Assembly: GCF_030817275.1 (NCBI RefSeq)
Contig: NZ_JAUSZD010000002.1
Location: 7,486,001 to 7,550,000 of the forward strand
DNA: 64,000 bases
Direction: 5' to 3'
Origin: Paenibacillus sp. V4I7
GTDB lineage: Bacteria; Bacillota; Bacilli; Paenibacillales; NBRC-103111
Position numbers and translations under genes: made by a program
Part shown: positions 24,894 through 34,465 of the stretch, in pieces
Layout of the letters: every line of letters begins with the position of its first letter
Numbering within the stretch: the stretch's first letter is position 1
The notes under the pieces: generated by a model
The model's input: the letters and a program-made list of their open reading frames with translations, nothing else
Databases searched by the model: none
Told to the model about the DNA's origin: nothing

Positions 24894-26903
24894 ATGTCAC
24901 AAATGTCTGTTTTACGAACCTTGTTAGGAGCCAAGTCGCTCAAGGTGAAATTGACGCTGCTGCTGCTGGCCGTCTCACTGATCCCTCTTTTGGTCTCTCT
25001 ACTTATTCTTACCTCTCAATCCTCTTCTCTTGTTGAGTCGGACACCAAAGATCAGCAAATGCATATTGCGGAGCTTAGTACGAGCGAGATCAATGCCTGG
25101 CTGAATGGCAAAATTGCTTCTATGCAATCTGTTGTTAAAGCCCATCCAGATTTTATTGACGGTAAGTCAAACGCGATCTTACCCGTTCTGAAAATTATGG
25201 CCGAGAGCGATCCGGAAGTGTATCGTTTTGCATATATTGACCCGCAGGGGGTGTCCATTGACACAGCTGGCGATAAGTTGGACGCAAGCAAATTTGATAA
25301 TTTTAAGAAAGCTGCCGTTGATAAGAAAGTATCGGTGTCCGAAATCATAAAGGAGGAAAGCAGCGGCAAAAACATTATCATCATCGATGTTCCCCTCGTG
25401 GACGGCAAAGGCGATTTCCGCGGCATCGTGCAATCTTTCCTCTTTCCTGAACAAATGCTGTCCATCATCAATCGCATCAAATTCGGCGAAACAGGCTACG
25501 GCTACCTGCTCTCACCAAGCGGTACATATCTCGTTCACTCGAAGAAAATGGGACAAAAATTGGCGGAATCATCCACGGCAGAGAAGATGGATCTTTACAA
25601 AAATACGGTATTCAAGGATAAGAGCGGGTATATCCTATACAAAGAGCCAGATGGCACACTGAAATCAGCTGCTCATCAAACCATTGATGCCACGGGTTGG
25701 AAGCTTATTTTGACCGCCGAACATTCGGAAGTATTCCAAAAAGTAAATCAATTAAAGAAAAATTCAGCCATCATGCTGGCTGTTGCTGCGCTGCTTGTTA
25801 TTGTAATAGCTATGCTCGTCTCGCGGATGATGATTCGCCCAATCACGACGATTTCATCCCTCATGCAGCGAGTAGGGCAAGGTGATCTATCTGGTCGATT
25901 GAAAACCCATGGAGATGATGAAATCGCCTCGATGAGCAAGAACATCAATGCGATGCTCGATTCTTTTTCCGAGATGATTTGCAAAATATCAGAAGCTGTT
26001 TCGCACACCGCCGCATCTTCCGAGCAGCTCACTGCCATAGCGAGTGAATCGACGAAAGCTTCCGAACATATCACCGTAGCTGTCCAACAGGTCGTGCAGG
26101 GTTCCGAAGCGAACTATCAGGCATCCGAACAAATTTCGACCGCAATGGGTGAAATGTCATCGGGCGTGCAGAAAATTGCCGAATCATCCACGAATGTCTC
26201 GGAAACAGCACAAAGTGTCGTTCAAGAAGTCGGTCGTGGAAACGGGGAAATTCAACAAGCAATTACCCAAATGCGACAGGTCAGTCATACCGTAGAACAT
26301 ACTGCCGAACTCGTGCACGGCTTAGAGGAGAAATCCGAGCAAATTCGCCAGATTGTTAGCTTTATTTCCGAAATTGCTACACAAACCAACCTGCTTGCCT
26401 TGAACGCTTCCATTGAAGCGGCAAGGGCGGGCGAACATGGCAGAGGCTTCGCCGTCGTCGCTAGCGAGGTTAAGAAGTTGGCGGAGCAAACAAGTAGCGC
26501 GACCGTGAACATTTCCTCCATTATCGGTGAAACGATTAGTGCTACGAAAGAAGCATCAAGCTCGATGCGGGGCGGACTATCAGAGGTTGAAAAAGGTTCG
26601 GCTCTCGTTCAAGCGGCTGGGCAAGTATTCCAATCGATTCTGGCCTCTATTGGGCATGTAAATGACCAAATCCAAGAAGTATCGGCCGCATCAGAAGAAA
26701 TATCAGCGGGAACCGAAGAGGTGGCCGCTTCTTCTCAGGAGACAGTCAGTATCGTAAAGCAGGCTATGGATGAACTGCAGGCCATTGCCAAGTCGGCAAG
26801 TGGGCAGCTGCAATCGATGGTAGAGATCAACTCCTCCTCCGAATCGCTTAGCATGTTGACGGTCGATCTACAGGATCAAATCAACCGCTTCAAGTTGAAA
26901 TAA
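24894..26903 (+). CDS. Methyl-accepting chemotaxis protein with dCache sensor
   Basis: 669 residues. First membrane helix about residues 18-40, extracellular dCache-type sensor (about 45-285) with FAYIDPQGVSIDTAG and GYGYLLSPSGTYLVH segments, second helix about 290-312, HAMP (about 312-365), and a methyl-accepting signalling domain whose hairpin tip reads EIATQTNLLALNASIEAARA. The sensor type often binds amino acids or other small metabolites, but the ligand cannot be told. GGAAGGA lies close to ATG 24894; ATG 24903 is an alternative. It stands alone between terminators. Confidence 0.92.
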   Translation: MSQMSVLRTLLGAKSLKVKLTLLLLAVSLIPLLVSLLILTSQSSSLVESDTKDQQMHIAELSTSEINAWLNGKIASMQSVVKAHPDFIDGKSNAILPVLKIMAESDPEVYRFAYIDPQGVSIDTAGDKLDASKFDNFKKAAVDKKVSVSEIIKEESSGKNIIIIDVPLVDGKGDFRGIVQSFLFPEQMLSIINRIKFGETGYGYLLSPSGTYLVHSKKMGQKLAESSTAEKMDLYKNTVFKDKSGYILYKEPDGTLKSAAHQTIDATGWKLILTAEHSEVFQKVNQLKKNSAIMLAVAALLVIVIAMLVSRMMIRPITTISSLMQRVGQGDLSGRLKTHGDDEIASMSKNINAMLDSFSEMICKISEAVSHTAASSEQLTAIASESTKASEHITVAVQQVVQGSEANYQASEQISTAMGEMSSGVQKIAESSTNVSETAQSVVQEVGRGNGEIQQAITQMRQVSHTVEHTAELVHGLEEKSEQIRQIVSFISEIATQTNLLALNASIEAARAGEHGRGFAVVASEVKKLAEQTSSATVNISSIIGETISATKEASSSMRGGLSEVEKGSALVQAAGQVFQSILASIGHVNDQIQEVSAASEEISAGTEEVAASSQETVSIVKQAMDELQAIAKSASGQLQSMVEINSSSESLSMLTVDLQDQINRFKLK

Positions 26904-26913
26904 AATAGGGAGT

Positions 26914-26952
26914 AAAGCACCTCATCCGACTATCGGTGAGGTGCTTTGTTTA
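26914..26952. terminator. Terminator between the chemoreceptor and SDR genes
   Basis: AAAGCACCTCA pairs with TGAGGTGCTTT, with an inner CCGA/TCGG stem and T-rich tail. The genes converge here. Confidence 0.85.
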
Positions 26953-26953
26953 T

Positions 26954-27718
26954 TTATAGATGAGATCCGCCGCTTGCATCAATCAATTGCCCTGTTATCC
27001 AGCGGCTGTCTGAAGAGGCGAGAAAGGCCGCAACATCGGCCACATCTTCCGGTTGTCCCCATCTGTTAAAAGGGGAGAGACCGGTAGCGAATTTCTGCCC
27101 GTTTGGATCCTGCAATGTTGCAGCATTCATATCGGTATCGATGATACCAGGCAGGATGGCGTTCACCGTAATGCTGCGATTCCCGAGATGCTGAGCTAAG
27201 ACGAAGGTTAGTGTGTTGAGCGCACCTTTCGAAATGCTGTAGCCCAGAAGATTAGGGAAAGCCAAACGGGTAACAGCCGAAGAAATATTGATAATGCGGC
27301 CTTCGTTTCTCAGACGCGGCAATGCTTGTTGGATAAGAAAAAGCGGTGCTTTGACATGGATGCCCATGACTTCATCAAAAGATTGTTCTGTCGTCTCCTC
27401 GATGGTTCCACCCTGCCCGATTCCGGCGTTATTAACAAGAATATCAAACTGATTACCACCAGTGTGCTTCTCGAGGGCTTCGTCCAAGCCCACATACAAA
27501 TCACGAACGCCGTTTACGGCATTCAAGTCCGCACCGAGTGTAAAGGCGGAGCCGCCTTTACGTTGAATCTCACGAACCACTTCTTCTGCGGCGTTATGAT
27601 TCATTCTGTAATGGATGGCGACAATGGCTCCATCCTGCGCTAGACGCCGTGCAATCCCTCGTCCAATCCCCCGGCCTGCACCCGTTACTAAAGCAATTTT
27701 ACCTGTCAGCTTGCTCAT
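26954..27718 (-). CDS. Short-chain dehydrogenase/reductase (classical SDR)
   Basis: 254 residues. Cofactor loop TGAGRGIGRGIA (about 12-23), NNAG motif, catalytic Ser in NISSAV, and Tyr-Lys in GYSISKGA; the C-terminal TGQLIDASGG is standard. The Arg in VAIHYRMNHN after strand 2 suggests NADP preference. ATG 27718 follows GAAGGAG; the longer in-frame start at 27769 adds a non-homologous tail. The substrate cannot be inferred. Next to it is an AraC gene on the same strand, but the 155-base gap argues against one operon. Confidence 0.9.
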   Translation of the reverse strand: MSKLTGKIALVTGAGRGIGRGIARRLAQDGAIVAIHYRMNHNAAEEVVREIQRKGGSAFTLGADLNAVNGVRDLYVGLDEALEKHTGGNQFDILVNNAGIGQGGTIEETTEQSFDEVMGIHVKAPLFLIQQALPRLRNEGRIINISSAVTRLAFPNLLGYSISKGALNTLTFVLAQHLGNRSITVNAILPGIIDTDMNAATLQDPNGQKFATGLSPFNRWGQPEDVADVAAFLASSDSRWITGQLIDASGGSHL

Positions 27719-27873
27719 ATCCTCATCTCCTTCAATGTTTTCATAAATAGTTTTATCACAGGGTGACATTCGAAATGTTGCTCTCTCATTCCGAATAAAC
27801 TTTTATGATCGACATGAGTAGATTTAAGTTTGAGGTTATGGAGTCATCAGCAGGGACAGCTGCGACCTTAAAA

Positions 27874-28731
27874 TTAAAGCGATTTGATATGATTCCGATA
27901 CTCGCTTGGCGAGACGCCGTACCAACGTCGGAATTGTTTAGAGAAGTAAAGCGGATCATAGAAACCTACGGATGATGCAATCTGTTCGATGGTAAGCTCC
28001 AGCCGTTCTCGAAGCAGCAGGCGAGCTTTATCCACACGCAGTTTCAGAAGAAATGTTACGGGTGTTACCTTGGTATGGCGCTTGAACATGCGCGATAAAT
28101 ACGCGCGGTTGTAGCCCAAACTCTCGGCCATCAGCTCAATAGTGATTGGCTCGGCGTATTGGGTGGAAAGGTAGTGAATCGCTTGCTGCACGATGCGATC
28201 ACTCTCGGCTTCCGTGACCACGCCGGCTAATGTGGAAGCTGATAATGTTTCACAGTATTCACCGAGTAACAAGTGCAGGTATCCGATGGATTTCAGTTGT
28301 GCGTTTGCCTTTTTGGATCTTAGAGCTTGCTGAATATGGCGAAAAAGGACAGGGATGTGGCGGTTGCGTTTGGTATGAATAATGGGCTGCAAGGGAATAA
28401 CTCCTGTTGAAGCAACTAACGCCGCGGCCTGCGTACCTGTAAAAGCGATCCAGCAATAGTGCCACGGATCGGTCTCATCGGAGACATAGCTTATGAGCTG
28501 TTCAGGCTCAATGACGAAGCTGTCCCCGGTGCCAAGCTCGTACTCTTCGCCTTGAGAGGAGAACACCCCTTTACCCGATATCACATAGTGGATCAGATAG
28601 TAGTCGTATACTTTGGGGCCTAACCGATGCTCAGGCTTCGTCTGGCTCTCACCCGCAAACAGCACGGTTAATTCACTCTCTTGGGAAGGTAGTGGATTCG
28701 AAACAACGTAATAGCTCTCTGACTTTGGCAT
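27874..28731 (-). CDS. AraC family regulator, probable regulator of the gal genes
   Basis: 285 residues: an N-terminal cupin sensor (about 20-155, with GKGVFSSQGEEYELGTGDSFVIEP) and a C-terminal double helix-turn-helix (about 185-285, with LAESLGYNRAYLSRMFKRH-like first HTH and IASSVGFYDPLYFSKQFRR second). It is divergent from galK-galE-galT; such arrangements commonly indicate sugar-responsive activation of the divergent operon (inference). GGAG supports the start. Confidence 0.88.
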   Translation of the reverse strand: MPKSESYYVVSNPLPSQESELTVLFAGESQTKPEHRLGPKVYDYYLIHYVISGKGVFSSQGEEYELGTGDSFVIEPEQLISYVSDETDPWHYCWIAFTGTQAAALVASTGVIPLQPIIHTKRNRHIPVLFRHIQQALRSKKANAQLKSIGYLHLLLGEYCETLSASTLAGVVTEAESDRIVQQAIHYLSTQYAEPITIELMAESLGYNRAYLSRMFKRHTKVTPVTFLLKLRVDKARLLLRERLELTIEQIASSVGFYDPLYFSKQFRRWYGVSPSEYRNHIKSL

Positions 28732-28820
28732 GCCTACTCCTCATCTCCGATCGAAGCATCTTCATATACCATCACTTTATCATAAATCTTATGAAAAAGT
28801 AGTGAGCCTGAGATCACATT

Positions 28821-28834
28821 TTTCCATGTGGAAA
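28821..28834. promoter_or_regulatory. Palindromic site in the araC/galK divergent region
   Basis: TTTCCATGTGGAAA is a perfect palindrome. A -10 candidate TATACT lies at 28871-28876 without a recognisable -35, which suggests an activator-dependent galK promoter. The palindrome would be centred about 55 bases before the inferred transcription start, a usual place for an activator. Confidence 0.5.
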
Positions 28835-28964
28835 TAACATGCCTCCATAGCTAATTACACGTTCTTCTCGTATACTGAAGTTACAAAGATACCAAGCATA
28901 ACGACTCCATCATCCTCAGATGACGAGCGAAATCACTTCTAAAACCACTAAAGGCGGTGCCAGA

Positions 28965-30146
28965 ATGGCAGATTTGCAAGCTCTAAAAAACACGTTTATT
29001 GAAATTTACGGGAATTCTACAACGGCAATTTCAGCTTTTCATGCTCCAGGTCGGGTGAATTTGATCGGTGAGCACACGGATTACAATGGCGGTTATGTTT
29101 TCCCGGCAGCGCTAACGTTCGGAACAACGTTGATCATTCGTCCAAGACAAGATCGTGTAATTGGATTTGCATCGACAAACCTGGCACTTCGCAAACAAAT
29201 TTCCATAGATGACTTGTCCTATCAAGAAGAGGATGACTGGATCAATTATCCGAAAGGGATTTTCGTACACTTGGCAAAAGAAGGTTTCCCTGTTACGCAG
29301 GGCTACGATCTTTTGTTCCACGGTGAAATCCCGAATGGTGCCGGACTTTCGTCCTCGGCTTCCATTGAAGTCGTTACAGCTTTTGGCTTATTAACACTTG
29401 AAAAGTATCCGATTGATACCGTGAAAATCGCATTGCTCGCTCAAAAAACAGAGAACCAATTCGTTGGCGTCAACAGTGGCATCATGGATCAATTCGCGGT
29501 AGCCAATGGCAAAAAAGATCATGCCATTCTGCTCATGTGCGACACGCTTGAGTATCGCCATGTGCCTTTTCAAAGCGGCAGCTACAAGCTGGTTATAGGG
29601 AATACGAACAAACGCAGAGGTCTGATAGACTCCGCATACAATGAGAGAAGAAGCCAATGTGAGCAGGCTGTGACCTATTTGCAAAAGCAGTTTCCTTCGA
29701 TCACTTTGCTTGGTCAACTGAACCTTGCGCAATTTAACGAATTCAAACATCTAATTCCAGACGAAACCATCCGCCAACGAGCGCAGCATGTTATTGAAGA
29801 AATTGACCGTGTACTGAAATCCATAGAGGTGCTGGAAGCGAACGACCTGGAATCTTTCGGTAAGCTGATGATCGGGTCCCATGACTCGCTTCGCGATCTT
29901 TATGAAGTAACAGGGGTAGAGCTGGATACGATGGTTGCGGCAGCACTGAAGGTTCCGGGTGTACTTGGGGCACGTATGACTGGCGCAGGTTTCGGCGGAT
30001 GCACGGTTTCTTTAGTTCATGAGGACAGTGTACAGACGTTTATCGATCAAGTGGGTAAAGAATATACGGAAAAAACAGGCCTGACACCAAGCTTCTACGT
30101 TTGTAATATCGGTAATGGTGTCGAACAAGTCGGGGAGGCGTTATAA
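28965..30146 (+). CDS. galK: Galactokinase
   Basis: 393 residues. The galactokinase signature GRVNLIGEHTDYNGGYVFP (about 27-45), the ATP-binding GHMP motif GAGLSSSASIEV and the C-terminal GARMTGAGFGGCTVSL are all intact. It phosphorylates galactose to galactose-1-phosphate, the first step of the Leloir pathway. ATG 28965 is chosen over the in-frame ATG at 28920: AAGGCGG is suitably placed and the 45-base extension is non-homologous. galE follows with no gap. Confidence 0.95.
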   Translation: MADLQALKNTFIEIYGNSTTAISAFHAPGRVNLIGEHTDYNGGYVFPAALTFGTTLIIRPRQDRVIGFASTNLALRKQISIDDLSYQEEDDWINYPKGIFVHLAKEGFPVTQGYDLLFHGEIPNGAGLSSSASIEVVTAFGLLTLEKYPIDTVKIALLAQKTENQFVGVNSGIMDQFAVANGKKDHAILLMCDTLEYRHVPFQSGSYKLVIGNTNKRRGLIDSAYNERRSQCEQAVTYLQKQFPSITLLGQLNLAQFNEFKHLIPDETIRQRAQHVIEEIDRVLKSIEVLEANDLESFGKLMIGSHDSLRDLYEVTGVELDTMVAAALKVPGVLGARMTGAGFGGCTVSLVHEDSVQTFIDQVGKEYTEKTGLTPSFYVCNIGNGVEQVGEAL

Positions 30147-31133
30147 ATGGCCATTCTAGTAACGGGCGGAGCAGGCTATATCGGATCTCATGCGGTAGCA
30201 GAGCTGGTTGCCAAAGGTGAAGAAGTCGTTGTCGTTGATAATTTGCAGCAAGGGCACAGAAACGCTGTGCTTGGGGGCAAGCTGTACGTAGGTGATTTGC
30301 GCGATGGCGAGTTTCTGGATACGGTTTTCACTGAGAACAGTATTGATGCTATCATCCATTTTGCAGCGAATTCGTTAGTTGGCGAGAGCATGACCAATCC
30401 TGCGAAATACTATCACAATAACGTGTACGGAACGCTTTGCTTGCTTGAGAAAATGACGCAATACGGCGTGAAGAAAATTGTCTTCTCCTCTACGGCTGCC
30501 ACGTATGGTGAGCCTGAAAATATTCCCATCCTAGAAAGCGATCGCACTTTGCCGACGAATACGTATGGCGAGACGAAGCTGGCTATGGAAAAAATGATGA
30601 AATGGTTCGACATCGCGCATGGCATCAAATATGTATCGCTTCGTTATTTTAATGCAGCTGGGGCTCATGCTGGAGGCAAAATTGGGGAGGATCATAGCCC
30701 AGAGACGCATCTGATTCCTATCATTCTTCAAGTGGCTCTTGGTCAAAGGCCGCATATTTCCATCTTCGGAGAAGACTATGCAACAGAAGATGGTTCGTGT
30801 GTTCGCGACTACATTCATGTTAGCGATTTGGCAAGCGCCCATGTTCTTGCGGTTGAGAAGCTGCGTGGCGGAGCAGAAAGCAATATTTACAACCTAGGCA
30901 ATGGCACAGGATTCTCGGTCAAAGAAGTCATCGAAATCGCCCGTAAAGTGACCGGACATGCGATTCCTGCCGTCATCGAACCGCGTAGAGCCGGTGATCC
31001 AGCAACGTTAATTGCCTCCTCTGAGCGTGCAAGAGCTGAGCTTGGTTGGAAACCAACACGTGATTCCTTGGAATCCATTATCGAGAGCGCGTGGAACTGG
31101 CACCAAAATCATCCGAACGGGTACGAAGAGTAG
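30147..31133 (+). CDS. galE: UDP-glucose 4-epimerase
   Basis: 328 residues, extended SDR. NAD loop GGAGYIGSHAV at the N-terminus, catalytic Ser in FSSTAATYG, YGETK with Tyr-Lys (about 145-149), and RYFNAAGA. It interconverts UDP-galactose and UDP-glucose. The ATG directly follows the galK stop, with GGGGAGG inside the end of galK as ribosome binding site, so the two are translationally coupled. Confidence 0.95.
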   Translation: MAILVTGGAGYIGSHAVAELVAKGEEVVVVDNLQQGHRNAVLGGKLYVGDLRDGEFLDTVFTENSIDAIIHFAANSLVGESMTNPAKYYHNNVYGTLCLLEKMTQYGVKKIVFSSTAATYGEPENIPILESDRTLPTNTYGETKLAMEKMMKWFDIAHGIKYVSLRYFNAAGAHAGGKIGEDHSPETHLIPIILQVALGQRPHISIFGEDYATEDGSCVRDYIHVSDLASAHVLAVEKLRGGAESNIYNLGNGTGFSVKEVIEIARKVTGHAIPAVIEPRRAGDPATLIASSERARAELGWKPTRDSLESIIESAWNWHQNHPNGYEE

Positions 31134-31197
31134 AGTAGGGAAGACCGTGCAGAACGGAGCTGAACAGAAGCTTGTTTTGTAGAAAGGAACGTGGCAC

Positions 31198-32775
31198 ATG
31201 GAACGGACAGTTAAAGCATCGCAGCATGCCGCATTGACCATAGAAAGGCTCCTTCAGTTCGCTATGCAAAATGGGCTGATTGAGCACCTTGATGTATATA
31301 TTTCACGCAATGCTTTGCTAGATTTATTCGGTCTGGCTGAACCTTATCAAGGCGAAGTGCCGATAGAGAAATTGAGCAGTCCGGTTGCCTTGCTAGAAGA
31401 ACTGCTCGATGCAGCTTTTGAGGCAGGCCTCTTGGAAGAGAATACGACAACGTACCGTGATTTGCTGGACGCACGGATTATGGGGCTCCTAATGCCTCGT
31501 CCATCCGAGGTCGTGCATCAATTTTGGAACACTGCCAAAACAACGAGCGTTGAGGCGGCGACGGATTACTTCTACAAGCAATCCATCGATTCCAACTATA
31601 TTCGGATGGATCGCATTCAGAAAAATGCCTACTGGTTGGCCGAAACAACGTATGGCGATCTCGAAATCACGATCAACCTTTCCAAACCGGAGAAAGATCC
31701 GAAGGAAATTGCCCTGCTCAAAACGCTGCCGCAAAGCAGTTATCCCTTATGTCTGCTATGCGCTGACAACTTAGGGTACGCAGGCCGTGTGAATCACCCG
31801 GCGAGGCAAAATCTGCGTGTTATTCCGTTGGAATTGGATGGCGAGAAATGGTACTTCCAGTACTCACCGTACGTGTACTACAACGAGCACAGCATCATCT
31901 TCCATGAGAAACACATCCCGATGAAAACGACGGCGCACACGTTCTACCGTTTGCTGGATTTCATCGATCAGTTTCCTCATTATTTCATCGGGTCGAATGC
32001 GGACCTGCCGATCGTAGGTGGTTCTATTCTGAACCACGACCATTTCCAAGGCGGACGCCATAAATTTCCGATGGAAAAAGCACCAAGTGAGAAGGCATTC
32101 TCACATGCTGAGTTTGCCGGTGTGAAAGCCGCCATCGTCAAGTGGCCGATGTCGGTGCTTCGCCTGAGCGGGCACAACAAGCAGCAGATTTATATGCTTG
32201 CGAGCAAGCTGCTCGAAGACTGGCGCGCATACAGTGATGCGGAAGCGGACGTCCTCGCCTTCAGCGAGAAGGACGGACAGCGGGTCCCGCATAACACGAT
32301 CACCCCGATCGCCCGCAACAATGCACGGGGCGAGTATGAGCTTGATCTGGTGCTGCGCAACAACCGCACCAGTGAAGAGCATCCGGATGGGATTTTCCAT
32401 CCGCACCAGCACTTGCACCACATCAAGAAGGAGAACATCGGCTTGATTGAGGTTATGGGGCTGGCGGTGCTGCCAGGCCGCCTGCAAGAGGAGCTGGCGG
32501 ATATCGCCAAGCTCCTCACCGGCGAAGCCGCATTCGGCCGCGAGATCCGTGAAGAGGCCAGCCATCCGCTGCATAAGCATGCGGAATGGATTGAAGCGAT
32601 GCTTGCGAAGCATGGCGCTGAGCTGCCGCAGGACGGAGCGAATGCGGTGCTGCAGTCGGAAGTCGGCAGCAAGTTCATGGACGTGCTGCTGGATGCAGGC
32701 GTGTTCAAACGTGATGAAGCCGGGCAAGCGGCTTTTGGACGGTTTTTGGCGGCTGCGGGCTTTGCACAGTTGTAA
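31198..32775 (+). CDS. galT: UDP-glucose-hexose-1-phosphate uridylyltransferase (Gram-positive long form)
   Basis: 525 residues, matching the long GalT class of Bacillota rather than the 350-residue HIT-type enzyme. Conserved blocks: YPLCLLCADNLGYAGR, NEHSIIFHEKHIPM and GGSILNHDHFQGG, where the His-x-His region corresponds to the nucleotidyl-transfer site. It transfers UMP from UDP-glucose to galactose-1-phosphate, completing the Leloir set with galK and galE. AGAAAGGAACG precedes the ATG. The 3' third has a higher GC content, but no frame disturbance. Confidence 0.94.
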   Translation: MERTVKASQHAALTIERLLQFAMQNGLIEHLDVYISRNALLDLFGLAEPYQGEVPIEKLSSPVALLEELLDAAFEAGLLEENTTTYRDLLDARIMGLLMPRPSEVVHQFWNTAKTTSVEAATDYFYKQSIDSNYIRMDRIQKNAYWLAETTYGDLEITINLSKPEKDPKEIALLKTLPQSSYPLCLLCADNLGYAGRVNHPARQNLRVIPLELDGEKWYFQYSPYVYYNEHSIIFHEKHIPMKTTAHTFYRLLDFIDQFPHYFIGSNADLPIVGGSILNHDHFQGGRHKFPMEKAPSEKAFSHAEFAGVKAAIVKWPMSVLRLSGHNKQQIYMLASKLLEDWRAYSDAEADVLAFSEKDGQRVPHNTITPIARNNARGEYELDLVLRNNRTSEEHPDGIFHPHQHLHHIKKENIGLIEVMGLAVLPGRLQEELADIAKLLTGEAAFGREIREEASHPLHKHAEWIEAMLAKHGAELPQDGANAVLQSEVGSKFMDVLLDAGVFKRDEAGQAAFGRFLAAAGFAQL

Positions 32776-32785
32776 TTGTAGTTGG

Positions 32786-32819
32786 AACTCTCCGGTCACT
32801 GTGATCGGGGAGTTTTTTT
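32786..32819 (+). terminator. Terminator of the galKET operon
   Basis: AACTCTCCG pairs with CGGGGAGTT (one wobble), with an inner TCAC/GTGA stem, followed by seven T. Confidence 0.88.
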
Positions 32820-32841
32820 GTCAGCATATAAGAATTTCTGG

Positions 32842-33299
32842 TTTTGGGTTAGGGGTAAGGCGACTAAGCTTACCTTATTTAGGATAGTTAGCTACAGATT
32901 TTTGCTAGGCTATTGAGATTGTGGATATGCATGATCATTCGGAAGTAACTATGCTTTTCTAGCGTTTTGTTCCTGGTTTTTTGAAAAATTGGAGAATTAA
33001 GAAGGCAAGTTGTACGGCGTACAACAATTTCTTTGATTTCTGCTTGGCAAGTTAAGAATGTTGTAGGTTCTACAACAATTTAGCCTTTTTATAGGCTATA
33101 GAGCTACTTTAGGCAAGAAATGTTGTATTTTGTGCAACAATCGGTTGGAAAGCGTGAATTAGCTTGCCTAAAGTTGTACTTAGTACAACTTCACACGGAT
33201 AAGTATGCGAATGTCTCAGCATTACGTCACTTGGGCGTAGATTGCTTTGCAACAACCATTATAAGCACGCTCAACTAAGGACGGCGTATGCCGGTTTTT
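32842..33299 (+). repeat. Dispersed non-coding repeat element, copy B (about 458 bp)
   Basis: Homologous to 11173-11625 along its full length and in the same orientation. Its hairpins are GTTGTAC-N3-GTACAAC (33009-33025), GTTGTA-N5-TACAAC (about 33060-33076), TATAG-N-CTATA (about 33091-33101), TGTTG..CAACA (about 33121-33139) and AAGTTGTAC-N3-GTACAACTT (about 33172-33192), again with ACTTTAGGCAA and TTGCCTAAAGT. It ends in CGGC-GTAT-GCCG followed by five T. As with copy A it starts right behind the terminator of the preceding gene. The remaining bases to 33425 show only the next gene's ribosome binding site. Confidence 0.85.
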
Positions 33300-33425
33300 A
33301 TATTTAGGTGGAATGGGAAGCGCTATTTGCTTTTGAATCCTAAGCTTGATAGTAGTAAACTAAATAGTAAGTAGTTGGTAATTAGTTGATGTTATCTGGT
33401 TTTGGATCGAGGAGGAGAAAACAGG

Positions 33426-34415
33426 ATGGAAAGCTTTGGGGCTTTGATAGTGGAACGATCAGAGGAGCAGTTTACCGCCAATGTGAAAGATCTGCGGCTG
33501 GAGGACTTACCACCAGGTGAAGTGACGATCCGTGTTTTATATTCTGGAATTAATTATAAAGATGCTCTGGCTCTTAGCCCGACTGGACGCGTTGTGCATG
33601 CCTACCCGATGGTACCAGGAGTTGATTTGGCGGGAACCGTCGTTTCTTCATCAGATCGGCGGTTTCGCGAAGGAGATGAGGTACTTGTCACCAGCTACGA
33701 GCTAGGTACAGGGCATTACGGCGGATTTAGCACCTATGCACGTGTACCGGCTGACTGGGTCGTGCCTCTTCCGCAGGGACTAACCCATCGCGAGGCGATG
33801 ATATTGGGTACGGCGGGATTTACCGCGGCGCTCTCCATACAACGCATGGAAGAGAATGGCTTGAGCAAGGAGCAAGGACCCGTGCTTGTCCGTGGTGCAA
33901 CTGGAGGAGTGGGCAGCAGCAGTGTATCCATGCTTGCAGCGCTTGGTTATGAGGTGGAAGCAAGCACTGGGAAGTCTGCGGATCATCAGTACCTGCTCGA
34001 TCTAGGGGCTAAGCGGGTATTAACGCGAGAGGAGCTTTCTCCATCTATTAGCAAGCCGCTAAATAAGGAGTACTGGGCGGGCTCCGTCGATCCCGTTGGG
34101 GGGGACTCCCTAGCCCATGTCCTGAGCAGGATCAAGTACGGCGGTTCTGTTGCCCTGAGTGGATTGACGGGTGGTGGTGAGTTCGCCGCATCGGTGTTTC
34201 CTTTTATCCTGCGAGGTGTCAATGTGTTAGGGATTGATTCGGTTGCTTGCCCGATGGAGGTTAGAAAGCCCCTATGGGATCGTATTGCGAAGGAACTGAA
34301 GCCGAAAGGCTTGGAACAGACTGTTTATCAAGAGGTTTCGCTGGATGGAGTTACGGAGGCTGCTAAGCAGGTTCTGAAAGCGAAGGTCAGAGGAAGAGTG
34401 CTTGTCCGATTGTAA
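33426..34415 (+). CDS. YhdH/YhfP-type quinone oxidoreductase (AcuI-like MDR)
   Basis: 329 residues, zinc-free medium-chain reductase. N-terminal GroES-like part with SGINYKDALAL, then VPGVDLAGTVV, and a Rossmann part with VRGATGGVGSSSV (about 155-167) for NADPH. This subfamily includes acrylyl-CoA reductase AcuI and YhdH; the physiological substrate here is unknown. ATG 33426 follows GAGGAGGAG; the in-frame TTG at 33402 lies upstream of that site. Confidence 0.9.
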   Translation: MESFGALIVERSEEQFTANVKDLRLEDLPPGEVTIRVLYSGINYKDALALSPTGRVVHAYPMVPGVDLAGTVVSSSDRRFREGDEVLVTSYELGTGHYGGFSTYARVPADWVVPLPQGLTHREAMILGTAGFTAALSIQRMEENGLSKEQGPVLVRGATGGVGSSSVSMLAALGYEVEASTGKSADHQYLLDLGAKRVLTREELSPSISKPLNKEYWAGSVDPVGGDSLAHVLSRIKYGGSVALSGLTGGGEFAASVFPFILRGVNVLGIDSVACPMEVRKPLWDRIAKELKPKGLEQTVYQEVSLDGVTEAAKQVLKAKVRGRVLVRL

Positions 34416-34465
34416 AAGCGGAGGCAGACACTTCTTTCATTTCATGAAATAAGGAGAGATGGACG

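Noticed and set aside
32101..32799. Minus-strand frames opposite galT
   Set aside because: Shadows of the GC-rich 3' part of galT.
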